Translations under genes and position numbers: made by a program
Source of the DNA: Patescibacteria group bacterium
GTDB taxonomy: Bacteria > Patescibacteriota > UBA1384 > XYA2-FULL-43-10 > 1-14-0-10-43-13
Reading direction: 5' to 3'
Assembly: GCA_022705465.1 (NCBI GenBank)
Contig: JAKJEK010000026.1
Location: 1-8,761, forward strand
DNA length: 8,761 nucleotides
Shown here: piece after piece, positions 1 through 4,863 of the stretch
Numbering within the stretch: the stretch's first letter is position 1
How the letters are laid out: every line of letters starts with the position of its first letter
Notes under the pieces: model-generated
What the model was told of the DNA's origin: nothing
The model's database searches: none
Seen by the model: the letters and a program-made list of their open reading frames with translations, nothing else

Positions 1-2
1 AA

Positions 3-407
3 AAGCACGGGAGCCAGTATACAAGCAGGTTCTCTCGCGAGCCATCGAGTCGTCCGGACTACATCCCGCAGAGAACGAGGGTCGGCGGCCGAGACTACGA
101 CGTCACCTATAACCCTGGCTTTGGCGGCTATGGGTACTATGGGCCAAGCGGTGCGTGGGTGGCGTACGACGTCATGCGCGATATGATCGTGCTCGACGCC
201 TTGATGAACCGGCATAACTACTACGTGGTTCCGACTCACTCAGCTCCGGTCAACCACGTGACTCCGGTGGCGTATCCGCAGCCGGTCCATCGCCCATTCC
301 CATGGTTGGGCCTGATCGTTGGTGCGTTCGCCCTGTTCATCGTGGTCGCCGTCATCGTGGCGGTGGTACGAGCCAACAGAAGCGGCGGATTCAGCGACGA
401 CTTCTAG
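3..407 (+). CDS. C-terminal part of a membrane protein, Gly/Tyr-rich, one transmembrane helix (5' end outside window)
   Basis: This reading frame is open from the left edge to the TAG at 405-407, so the gene is cut by the window and 134 residues are visible. A GTG at 159 is an internal valine, not a convincing start, because the frame continues upstream without a stop and no Shine-Dalgarno precedes it. Visible residues 1-50 are hydrophilic and then Gly/Tyr-rich. A helical-looking stretch with DVMRDMIVLDALM follows, then a proline/histidine-rich linker. Near the C-terminus a strongly hydrophobic helix runs from about GLIVGAF to IVAVV, followed by a short polar tail ending in FSDDF. This looks like an extracytoplasmic or cytoplasmic N-terminal part anchored by one C-terminal helix. 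I do not recognise the family. A strong terminator follows at 431-459, and the next gene starts only 81 bases downstream on the same strand. Confidence 0.75.
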   Translation, partial: KHGSQYTSRFSREPSSRPDYIPQRTRVGGRDYDVTYNPGFGGYGYYGPSGAWVAYDVMRDMIVLDALMNRHNYYVVPTHSAPVNHVTPVAYPQPVHRPFPWLGLIVGAFALFIVVAVIVAVVRANRSGGFSDDF

Positions 408-430
408 GCAGATCGCTGCCTAACACATTC

Positions 431-459
431 AACGGCGGCGCCAGAGGCGCCGCCGTTTT
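431..459 (+). terminator. Intrinsic terminator after the first membrane protein gene
   Basis: A perfect 12-bp stem (431-442 with 446-457), very GC-rich, closes a 3-base loop (AGA) and ends in a run of four T. It sits 23 bases after the stop of the first gene and 30 bases before the next start codon. I could find no convincing promoter between the hairpin and that start, so it may act as a partial terminator within a transcription unit. Confidence 0.9.
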
Positions 460-488
460 CCCTACATGACTACGATAAGGAGAAGGGA

Positions 489-1214
489 ATGCCAGTAGAC
501 TATCTGCCGATCGAGGTGCCTGAATTCTGGATGGACCTGGGGTTGGGGAGCGTGATTACCCTCCAGGACCCGCAAGCCGTGGAGGATATGATCCGCCGCG
601 GCCAGGGGGCGTTCGCCCAGCAGTGCGAGGTTGACAAGATCTTCCGCATCAGGGAACGAGAGGGACTGGCGGAGTGGCACATGTTCCATCTAAACGAGCC
701 GACCCAGGAGCTCTGGCTGATGGCCAAGATCGTCGGACGGAACATGGACCTGCGGGTTTACTACCAGCCGCCCGAGGACCAGTTTATGCCGGGCAACCGG
801 CGCCAGCTGGTCGAGCGGGGCGACGCTTGGCTCTTCCACGAGCCAGCAAGGGGTTTCCACTGGAACGACCTCGAGTACTTCCCCGAGATCACGCAGAATC
901 TGCAGCTCGGTGATGGGAGCGTGGTGAGGGTGCCCTACCATCTGAAACCCCAGGGTGTGCTGCACGGAAGCGTGCGCATCACCCCCGAAGAGTACGGGAT
1001 TCGGAATCCCTTGCTCACGACGATCGCCGAGTACCGCTGTGCCTTCCCGCAGCCAAGCGCTGCGGAGTACCACCCGGACATCCCAGTGATCGAGAATCCG
1101 GAACTCCTCATCCTCGAGATTGGAGACGATGAGGAGGGCGGCCGGATCACCCTCAGCCTCGGCGCTGACATCTCGCCCAATTACCTGGGCGTGATGAAGA
1201 GGTCGCAGAGGTAG
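489..1214 (+). CDS. Unassigned 241-aa protein, possibly distantly DUF4178-like
   Basis: The ATG at 489 is preceded by a strong Shine-Dalgarno (AAGGAG at 477-482, six bases before the start) and the gene is closed by a GNRA-loop terminator at 1222-1248. The protein is acidic and soluble, without a signal peptide or membrane helix. It is rich in aromatic residues, with blocks such as WHMFHL, ELWLMAK, YYQPPEDQF and HWNDLEYF. The early segment, a glycine-containing strand followed by WHMFHL and then ELWLM, is weakly reminiscent of DUF4178 proteins, which are often found beside small membrane proteins like the one upstream. This is a pattern impression only. Codon composition is clearly GC-rich, like the preceding gene and unlike the AT-richer genes to the right. 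The two genes may be functionally paired, separated by the terminator at 431-459. The real coding frame is clear, but the function is unknown. Confidence 0.8.
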   Translation: MPVDYLPIEVPEFWMDLGLGSVITLQDPQAVEDMIRRGQGAFAQQCEVDKIFRIREREGLAEWHMFHLNEPTQELWLMAKIVGRNMDLRVYYQPPEDQFMPGNRRQLVERGDAWLFHEPARGFHWNDLEYFPEITQNLQLGDGSVVRVPYHLKPQGVLHGSVRITPEEYGIRNPLLTTIAEYRCAFPQPSAAEYHPDIPVIENPELLILEIGDDEEGGRITLSLGADISPNYLGVMKRSQR

Positions 1215-1221
1215 CAAGCCT

Positions 1222-1248
1222 GTGGAGCGCGAAAGCGCTCCACTTTTT
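1222..1248 (+). terminator. Intrinsic terminator with GAAA tetraloop
   Basis: A perfect 9-bp stem (1222-1230 with 1235-1243) is capped by the stable GAAA tetraloop and followed by five T. It lies eight bases after the stop codon of the 241-aa gene. Confidence 0.93.
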
Positions 1249-1299
1249 GATTATAATCACTTAGCCCATCATATTTTTCGTTTCCCCGAAATGCAAAGC

Positions 1300-1325
1300 A
1301 AAAGCCCCAAGATCTGGGGCTTTTT
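1300..1325. terminator. Bidirectional intrinsic terminator at a convergent junction
   Basis: A 10-bp stem (1300-1309 with 1315-1324), with a GCCCC core flanked by A and T runs, forms a five-base loop. Plus-strand RNA ends in T5. Minus-strand RNA ends in TTTTGCTTT. It lies between the plus-strand gene ending at 1214, which already has its own terminator, and the minus-strand gene ending at 1348, so it most likely serves the minus-strand gene and backs up the plus one. Confidence 0.85.
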
Positions 1326-1347
1326 GATTGATGCAGTCTAGTTAAAC

Positions 1348-1623
1348 CTAGTCTACCGGCCGCACAAAGACCGTTATTGGTCCTTTGATGGTCTCGTGCT
1401 TGACGTTTCGGGGATCGATAACGCCGTGAAACGATTGAATTTCGTGCCGGCCGGCGATCACAACGATGTCGCGGTTGATAGTATCGCGTAAACGCGACTC
1501 CTCCCAGTAAGCCTCAGTGCCAAGCGCTTTGGTAATCGCGCGAAGCTCCTCACTACTCCAATCGCTCCCGTCCACTTTGGTCAGGATGGTTGCCCGGTCG
1601 TGCTGGCCAAGTTGGATACGCAT
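1348..1623 (-). CDS. Unassigned small protein, 91 aa
   Basis: The minus-strand ATG at 1623-1621 is preceded by a purine-rich Shine-Dalgarno (GAGGGGAGA). The gene ends in TAG at 1350-1348, next to a terminator usable on this strand. The product is a compact soluble protein with alternating predicted strands and helices: an N-terminal strand (MRIQLG), a helical segment around WSSEELRAITKAL, an amphipathic stretch with EESRLRDTINRD, a strong strand IVVIAG, and a C-terminal strand ITVFVRP. I see no cysteines, no membrane segment and no recognisable catalytic motif. It stands alone as a transcription unit, divergent from the HD hydrolase operon, with which it shares the 181-base promoter region 1624-1804. 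I do not recognise the family. The coding assignment is supported by the Shine-Dalgarno and terminator rather than homology. Confidence 0.7.
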   Translation of the reverse strand: MRIQLGQHDRATILTKVDGSDWSSEELRAITKALGTEAYWEESRLRDTINRDIVVIAGRHEIQSFHGVIDPRNVKHETIKGPITVFVRPVD

Positions 1624-1677
1624 GGTCTCCCCTCTCCCTGGTACACTGGTTTTAGTCCAGCAAACTAGTTAATCATA

Positions 1678-1707
1678 TATAGACGCCTGTGTCGAATTTT
1701 CTGCCAA
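1678..1707 (-). promoter_or_regulatory. Candidate promoter for the 91-aa minus-strand gene
   Basis: On the minus strand, TTGGCA (1707-1702) and TCTATA (1683-1678) are separated by 18 bases. A TATATA a few bases further on is an alternative -10. It lies about 55 bases upstream of the start codon at 1623, in an AT-rich divergent intergenic region. The match is only moderate. Confidence 0.4.
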
Positions 1708-1751
1708 TAGTAGCGTTTTGCGACAATAACAATAGTTTTTTCGTTATCCCC

Positions 1752-1781
1752 TTGGTGTAGCTCACGCATCTGATCTATACT
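1752..1781 (+). promoter_or_regulatory. Candidate promoter of the small membrane protein / HD hydrolase operon
   Basis: TTGGTG (1752-1757) and TATACT (1776-1781) are separated by 18 bases, about 24 bases before the start at 1805. An AAGGAGG ribosome-binding site follows at 1795-1801. The -10 is good and the -35 is weak. Confidence 0.5.
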
Positions 1782-1804
1782 ATAGGAAATAAATAAGGAG
1801 GCTT

Positions 1805-2032
1805 ATGCTACCAAAAAGGGATCCTGAAAATATTTCGTTTTACTCGGTTGGCCTATTAGTGATCGCTATCGGCGCCGGTATCGTTGGTTTAGGCATAGCT
1901 CAGTGGTTTCTAAACTATTTTAAAGAATTTTCATTCTTTGCCCCGTCTATTAAGGCGATTGGCGGCCTGGTTGTTATATCTTTGGGATATATTCAGATCG
2001 AGGTAGAGTTGTTAAGGAAAAGGAAACAATGA
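1805..2032 (+). CDS. Small two-helix inner-membrane protein, 75 aa
   Basis: The ATG is preceded by a near-perfect Shine-Dalgarno (AAGGAGG, 1795-1801), with only three bases to the start. The protein has a short basic N-terminus (LPKRD), a hydrophobic helix at about residues 15-35 (GLLVIAIGAGIVGLGIA), a short aromatic connector (NYFKEFSFF), a second hydrophobic segment at about 45-63 (AIGGLVVISLGYIQI), and a basic tail ending RKRKQ. It is probably a two-helix membrane protein. Its TGA stop overlaps the ATG of the HD hydrolase gene (ATGA, 2029-2032), so the two are almost certainly cotranscribed and translationally coupled. This suggests, without proving, that it anchors or works with the hydrolase. 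I do not recognise a named family. Confidence 0.8.
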   Translation: MLPKRDPENISFYSVGLLVIAIGAGIVGLGIAQWFLNYFKEFSFFAPSIKAIGGLVVISLGYIQIEVELLRKRKQ

Positions 2033-2709
2033 TCGGTATTGATATCACTGATAAAGAACAAGATGCGATTAACCGAACGTCGGATTTTGCTAGAGACTTC
2101 TTTGAGTCAGATGCTTCTGGGCATGATTGGTGGCACACCCAACGTGTCTGGAAGCTGGCAAAGGGCATAGCAGAGCAGGAAAAGGCGGATTTATTCGTTG
2201 TAGAGATGGCCGCTTTGCTGCATGATGTGAGCGATTTTAAACTTCACGGCGGTGATGTTGAGGCCGGAAAGAGGAAGGTAATCGATTGGCTCATCGGGTT
2301 GGAATTAGAGGAAATGGTCATCAACCATATCTGGAATGCAGTCAACACAGTTTCCTATAAGGGAGCGGGAGTTGATACAACACCGGCGACAATCGAGGCG
2401 ATGATCGTGCAAGATGCGGATCGTCTGGATGCTATGGGAGCAATGGGGGTTGCCCGGACACTTGCGTTTGGTGGGAACCGAGGCCGAAAACTCTGGGATC
2501 CTAGCGAGACGCCAGAGCAGCATCAATCGTTTGAAGCCTATAAGAATAGCCAAAGCTCGACCGTTAGCCATTTTTACGAAAAATTGTTGCTACTCAAAGA
2601 TAGGATTAATACTGAAACCGCCAAGCGAATTGCAGAGCGTCGCCACCAGTACATGGAGGAGTTTCTGGAACGGTTTTTTCAAGAGTGGGAGGGTAAGGAT
2701 TTAGTGTAG
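2029..2709 (+). CDS. HD-domain metal-dependent phosphohydrolase (YpgQ/YedJ-like)
   Basis: This 226-aa protein carries the full HD signature of the YpgQ/YedJ group: His32 and His36 in GHDWWH followed by RV, the His65-Asp66 pair in ALLHDVSD, and the downstream metal-ligand aspartate in QDADRLDAMG (Asp129/Asp131), followed by GAMGVART. Length and motif order match the family. Characterised YpgQ proteins are metal-dependent nucleotide pyrophosphohydrolases acting on (d)NTPs. E. coli YedJ is the related annotation. The substrate here is inferred, not seen. The C-terminal third (about 170-220) is helical and charged, with KLLLLKDRIN and RRHQYMEEFLERFF. No membrane segment is present, but the gene is coupled by ATGA overlap to an upstream two-helix membrane protein. 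No plus-strand terminator follows. The next downstream gene is convergent. Confidence 0.92.
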   Translation: MIGIDITDKEQDAINRTSDFARDFFESDASGHDWWHTQRVWKLAKGIAEQEKADLFVVEMAALLHDVSDFKLHGGDVEAGKRKVIDWLIGLELEEMVINHIWNAVNTVSYKGAGVDTTPATIEAMIVQDADRLDAMGAMGVARTLAFGGNRGRKLWDPSETPEQHQSFEAYKNSQSSTVSHFYEKLLLLKDRINTETAKRIAERRHQYMEEFLERFFQEWEGKDLV

Positions 2710-2744
2710 TACGGGTATGCAATGAAGCATTGTCAACACATAAC

Positions 2745-2785
2745 AAAAAAACCGGGAAGCGCAATTTGATCAAAAGGCCTCCCGG
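2745..2785 (-). terminator. Minus-strand terminator of the cysteine-rich gene
   Basis: On the minus strand the arms 2785-2777 and 2760-2752 form a 9-bp stem followed by seven T (complement of the A run at 2745-2751). One position is a G-U wobble in the minus-strand RNA but an A-C mismatch in plus-strand RNA. That mismatch, together with the T tail, assigns the terminator to the minus strand. The 16-base loop contains a TTTGATCAAA palindrome that can form an inner stem. Confidence 0.85.
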
Positions 2786-2796
2786 AAAGGTGAGTG

Positions 2797-3030
2797 TTAG
2801 CTGGCGCTGGGTTGCGCCAATAACTGGTACTGGGTATTGCCAGGGGAACATGGGCCAGGGCCGCCCGGCTTCATGCAGCCTTGAGTGCAGTCATTCCGGC
2901 TACCGTGCTGGTGCCGGTCGTACTGACAGGTAAACCTATTACCTGTTTTACAGTCATCGCAGATACTGAGAGTACCTGTATGGTACAAACACGTTTCCCC
3001 ATTGGCACCCCGCACGTTGCATTTGGTCAC
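2797..3030 (-). CDS. Cysteine-rich small protein, 77 aa, GTG start
   Basis: The frame is open upstream to an ATG at 3075, but I choose the GTG at 3030-3028. It has a strong Shine-Dalgarno (AGGGAGG, plus positions 3036-3042) five bases before it, and the candidate promoter at 3094-3066 would start transcription downstream of the ATG. The resulting protein has eight cysteines, at residues 4, 14, 24, 27, 35, 48, 52 and 61, and histidines at 17, 40 and 42. A CDDC motif sits at 24-27 and a CTQGC motif at 48-52, followed by a Gly/Pro-rich stretch and a Gln/Ala/Ser tail. There is no signal peptide or membrane helix. Spaced Cys/His pairs suggest structural zinc or another metal. A disulfide-rich peptide would need an export signal, which is not visible. 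A dedicated minus-strand terminator supports a real gene. I do not recognise the family. Confidence 0.65.
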   Translation of the reverse strand: MTKCNVRGANGETCLYHTGTLSICDDCKTGNRFTCQYDRHQHGSRNDCTQGCMKPGGPGPCSPGNTQYQLLAQPSAS

Positions 3031-3065
3031 ATTAACCTCCCTGCAGCCGAACACCATTGCAACGC

Positions 3066-3094
3066 AGCATACCATGTTTATTGCCGATTGTTAA
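3066..3094 (-). promoter_or_regulatory. Candidate promoter of the cysteine-rich gene
   Basis: On the minus strand, TTAACA (3094-3089) and TATGCT (3071-3066) are spaced exactly 17 bases. The predicted start near 3059 leaves a leader of about 29 bases containing the AGGGAGG site and the GTG start at 3030. It excludes the in-frame ATG at 3075. Confidence 0.5.
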
Positions 3095-3107
3095 TAGTAC
3101 TAGCGGT

Positions 3108-3130
3108 AAGCGCCAAGTCTTGGCGTTTTT
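3108..3130 (+). terminator. Orphan plus-strand terminator upstream of the alpha-CTD-like gene
   Basis: CGCCAAG (3111-3117) pairs with CTTGGCG (3119-3125), in practice about six pairs with a three-base loop, extended outward by G-T and A-T pairs, and runs into six T. No plus-strand gene ends nearby. The closest is the HD hydrolase, 400 bases upstream, which has no terminator of its own. The 3' arm contains the TTGGCG used as -35 of the next gene. Confidence 0.7.
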
Positions 3131-3148
3131 TATTATTTGTGGTATTAT
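3120..3148 (+). promoter_or_regulatory. Promoter of the alpha-CTD-like gene
   Basis: TTGGCG (3120-3125) and TATTAT (3143-3148) are spaced 17 bases, with an extended -10 TGG directly before TATTAT. The predicted start near 3155 gives a leader of about 46 bases to the ATG at 3201. The -35 overlaps the 3' arm of the terminator hairpin at 3108-3130. Confidence 0.65.
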
Positions 3149-3200
3149 CCTGTTTTGCACGGATGTAACGGTTGACGGAGAATCTCTGAGAGGGGCACCG

Positions 3201-3590
3201 ATGACAAGAGAGTACATAATCGAGCTATCTGGGCCGCCAGAAGATGTTCAAGAAGTCGAACGGCAGATCTGCCAGCTCTTAAGCCATCCTGGCTTGAGGG
3301 TAACGATCGACGCGCAAACATTGCCGGTCCAAACCAACACACCAATCCCCGATTCGCTTCCACGACAGACCCGTAATGTCCTGACCGGGAGGCTGGGTGC
3401 CAATTGCATTGAGGATCTGGCGCGTTTTTCAGAGGTTGACCTGCAAAAGCTGGGCATGATCGGACCCAAAACGATCGCCATCATCCGCGAGCTGCTGGCA
3501 CGGGTGGGTTTGACCCTACGTGAAGAGGGAGTGGAGGGCGGTGTGGCTCCGATCGAGCGTAAGCGCGAGAACAAAAACCAGCATCCTTAG
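3201..3590 (+). CDS. Small protein with RNA polymerase alpha-CTD-like helix-hairpin-helix domain, 129 aa
   Basis: The ATG at 3201 has a GAGAGGGG Shine-Dalgarno just upstream and a promoter about 50 bases before it. The longer upstream frame starting at 3057 would begin before the transcription start and is rejected. Residues 4-40 form a small alpha/beta segment (EYIIELSG, a helix EDVQEVERQICQLL, then LRVTIDA). Residues 41-52 are a proline/threonine linker. Residues 53-106 match the helix-hairpin-helix fold of the RNA polymerase alpha C-terminal domain: LPRQTRNVL, then IEDLARFSEVDLQKLGMIG, then PKTIAIIRELLARVGLTL. This corresponds to the alpha-CTD pattern of N-terminal helix, ED-L, DL-K-GxK and LxxLGL. 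The tail is polar. The alpha N-terminal dimerisation domain is absent, so this is not rpoA. It may bind DNA or a protein partner; its role is unknown. It is a monocistronic unit with its own promoter and terminator. Confidence 0.8.
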   Translation: MTREYIIELSGPPEDVQEVERQICQLLSHPGLRVTIDAQTLPVQTNTPIPDSLPRQTRNVLTGRLGANCIEDLARFSEVDLQKLGMIGPKTIAIIRELLARVGLTLREEGVEGGVAPIERKRENKNQHP

Positions 3591-3623
3591 CCTCTGGGAG
3601 CTGCATCACGCTTACCGAACACA

Positions 3624-3645
3624 TAGGAATTAATTTCAATTCCTA
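3624..3645. other. AT-rich inverted repeat between stop codon and terminator
   Basis: TAGGAATT (3624-3631) and AATTCCTA (3638-3645) are perfect inverted repeats around a six-base spacer. They lie in the 3' untranslated region of the alpha-CTD-like gene, just upstream of its terminator. It could be an RNA hairpin protecting the 3' end or a protein-binding dyad; no T run follows. Confidence 0.4.
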
Positions 3646-3652
3646 AAAGCTT

Positions 3653-3677
3653 AACCAGCGGCAAACCGCTGGTTTTT
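3653..3677 (+). terminator. Intrinsic terminator of the alpha-CTD-like gene
   Basis: A perfect 9-bp stem (3653-3661 with 3666-3674), including a CCAGCGG core, closes a CAAA loop and ends in a T5 run. It is 62 bases after the stop codon. Confidence 0.9.
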
Positions 3678-3708
3678 ATTAAAATACCGCCCTAGATGGG
3701 GGCGGTAT
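3678..3708 (-). terminator. Minus-strand terminator of the 229-aa gene
   Basis: A 9-bp stem (3684-3692 with 3700-3708, core ACCGCCC) is read on the minus strand into TTTTAAT. It lies 12 bases beyond the stop codon of the minus-strand gene at 3720, back-to-back with the plus-strand terminator at 3653-3677. The T tail is interrupted, so strength is uncertain. Confidence 0.65.
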
Positions 3709-3719
3709 GTGTTTGGAGT

Positions 3720-4409
3720 CTAGGCTACCAATGACTCCTCTTGAGTTTTGGCGCCTACAACCCGGAAGTCCGGCCTATGGCCAGAGGCGTATGCGCCGTC
3801 ACCAACCATAAGGAAACGGCGCAACTCGCCCAGACGGCCTCGTTCGCTAAGCGCAGCCAGGGCTGACTTGCGAGTGTGATCCAGCATATACGCAGCAGCA
3901 GTTTTCCATTGAGCGACTAACAGAAGTTCGGGAATGAGCTGCTCGATCGGGTGTTGGTTTGAGGATCCATCCACGGCCACGCGTACCGTAATTGAATCGG
4001 ACCCACGACTGTACACAGCGGCACGAACCTCCCGGAGCCTGCCTTCCTCATAGCTACGAGATATGTCGATGCGGTGATGCCAGTACCTGGATTTCAGGTA
4101 GATCTTCGGTTTCTGCTGGGATTCATGCAACCCATTGCGCCGCACTTCCAGCACATAGGCGCACGGCGCCATTGAGGTTTCACGCAGATGGACGAATTCA
4201 TCCCAACGGACCTGGGTACAATCTCCGTTGAGAAACAGCCACACGCCGATACCGTATGGGGTGCCGCCATACTTGTTGTCCCAGCGCTCACCGGTTTCCT
4301 GCCGGACAATCCGCTTGATTTTCTCAGCGTCATCGTCCCTGCAGCCGATGTGCCTAAGAGTGACCAAAGCCAGCACTAACAGCACCCCGCCTATGAGCGA
4401 TTCTGCCAT
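3720..4409 (-). CDS. Unassigned membrane-anchored protein, 229 aa
   Basis: The minus-strand ATG at 4409-4407 follows an AGAGGA Shine-Dalgarno at good spacing, and the unit has a consensus promoter (4538-4510) and a terminator after the stop. Residues 4-19 (SLIGGVLLVLALVTLR) form an N-terminal hydrophobic helix, either a signal anchor or an uncleaved signal peptide. I see no lipobox. The rest is a soluble domain of mixed strands and helices: an acidic/basic helix with DDDAEKIKRIVRQE, a strand-rich part with YGIGVWLFLNGD and CAYVLEVRRNG, a basic stretch KIYLKSRYWHHRIDISRSY, a strand RVAVDGS, and a helical C-terminal part with IEQLIPELLLVAQWKT and ALAALSERGRLGELRRFL. I do not recognise the family or any catalytic motif. 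The gene is alone in its unit and diverges from the zinc-ribbon/DUF218 pair. Confidence 0.75.
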   Translation of the reverse strand: MAESLIGGVLLVLALVTLRHIGCRDDDAEKIKRIVRQETGERWDNKYGGTPYGIGVWLFLNGDCTQVRWDEFVHLRETSMAPCAYVLEVRRNGLHESQQKPKIYLKSRYWHHRIDISRSYEEGRLREVRAAVYSRGSDSITVRVAVDGSSNQHPIEQLIPELLLVAQWKTAAAYMLDHTRKSALAALSERGRLGELRRFLMVGDGAYASGHRPDFRVVGAKTQEESLVA

Positions 4410-4509
4410 AACACTGTCCTCTCACCCGCCACCTTCGCCTAAAAATTGAATTTGTCAGGTTCTGGTTTGAGGTTTGGCATTTTTTGGGCTGCCTACCCAT
4501 AGTGCCGCT

Positions 4510-4538
4510 ACCATATCACTATATTTTCTATTTGTCAA
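4510..4538 (-). promoter_or_regulatory. Promoter of the 229-aa minus-strand gene
   Basis: On the minus strand a perfect TTGACA (4538-4533) and TATGGT (4515-4510) are spaced 17 bases. The predicted start near 4503 leaves an unusually long leader of about 95 bases. It is back-to-back with the plus-strand promoter at 4550-4578. Confidence 0.7.
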
Positions 4539-4549
4539 CTGATTCGTAA

Positions 4550-4578
4550 TTGACATTACTGCCGTTATGTGATACTAT
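4550..4578 (+). promoter_or_regulatory. Promoter of the zinc-ribbon / DUF218-like pair
   Basis: A perfect TTGACA (4550-4555) is followed after 17 bases by TACTAT (4573-4578), with an extended -10 TGA immediately before it. The predicted start near 4585 leaves only about 12 bases before the ATG at 4598, and no Shine-Dalgarno there, which supports the GTG at 4610 as the start codon. Confidence 0.75.
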
Positions 4579-4609
4579 TATTCGCGTTTCTGATAACATG
4601 GAGGGAGAC

Positions 4610-4789
4610 GTGGACACAACCAAGGAGTTCTATGAGCAGGAGCGGCAGCGAGGCTTAGACGAAGCCAAGAACACGCCGCCCAGAGAGTACCCGCAGTGCC
4701 CGCACTGCAAGTCCCATCGCGTTAGCCCAAGCGCCCTTGGGTCATTCCTCGAGCTTTGGTATTGCCATGAGTGCTGCAGTACGTTCTAG
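4610..4789 (+). CDS. Small zinc-ribbon protein, 59 aa, GTG start
   Basis: I choose the GTG at 4610, because GGAGGG (4600-4605) sits four bases before it and the in-frame ATG at 4598 has no ribosome-binding site and nearly coincides with the transcription start. The N-terminal half is charged and helical (KEFYEQERQRGLDEAK). The C-terminal half is a zinc ribbon with two metal knuckles: Cys30-Pro-His-Cys33 and Cys52-His-Glu-Cys55, 18 residues apart, followed by one more Cys at 56 and the end of the protein. Such free-standing ribbons often bind nucleic acid or act as a protein-interaction module. Nothing here fixes the partner. The DUF218-like gene follows 74 bases downstream on the same strand, with a hairpin between them. 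The family is unassigned beyond zinc ribbon. Confidence 0.75.
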   Translation: MDTTKEFYEQERQRGLDEAKNTPPREYPQCPHCKSHRVSPSALGSFLELWYCHECCSTF

Positions 4790-4809
4790 CGCTTATAGCA
4801 CGGCCGCAC

Positions 4810-4837
4810 ATGGGCTCCGCCGATCGGCTGAGCCCAT
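4810..4837 (+). other. Intercistronic hairpin with GATC loop
   Basis: ATGGGCTC (4810-4817) pairs with GAGCCCAT (4830-4837). After one mismatch, three more pairs close a GATC loop. Only three T follow, so it is a poor terminator. It could be an attenuator or a processing signal between the zinc-ribbon and DUF218-like genes. Confidence 0.5.
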
Positions 4838-4863
4838 TTCGTACCTGCAAGAAGGGGGCAGGA

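Noticed and set aside
690..1217. 175-aa minus-strand reading frame opposite the 241-aa gene
   Set aside because: It is a shadow frame in GC-rich DNA. The plus-strand gene has the ribosome-binding site and the directional terminator.
2730..2933. 67-aa plus-strand frame downstream of the HD gene
   Set aside because: It begins just before the minus-strand terminator, has no ribosome-binding site and overlaps the better-supported cysteine-rich gene.
2881..3168. 95-aa plus-strand frame over the cysteine-rich gene
   Set aside because: No Shine-Dalgarno, and it runs through a terminator and promoter. The opposite strand has promoter, AGGGAGG and a strand-specific terminator.
3057..3200. N-terminal extension of the alpha-CTD-like protein
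   Set aside because: The extension crosses a terminator and the promoter of the gene itself. The ATG at 3201 has a GAGAGGGG site.
4771..4863. N-terminal extension of the DUF218-like protein
   Set aside because: It overlaps the zinc-ribbon gene and an intercistronic hairpin. The ATG at 4864 has a proper ribosome-binding site.
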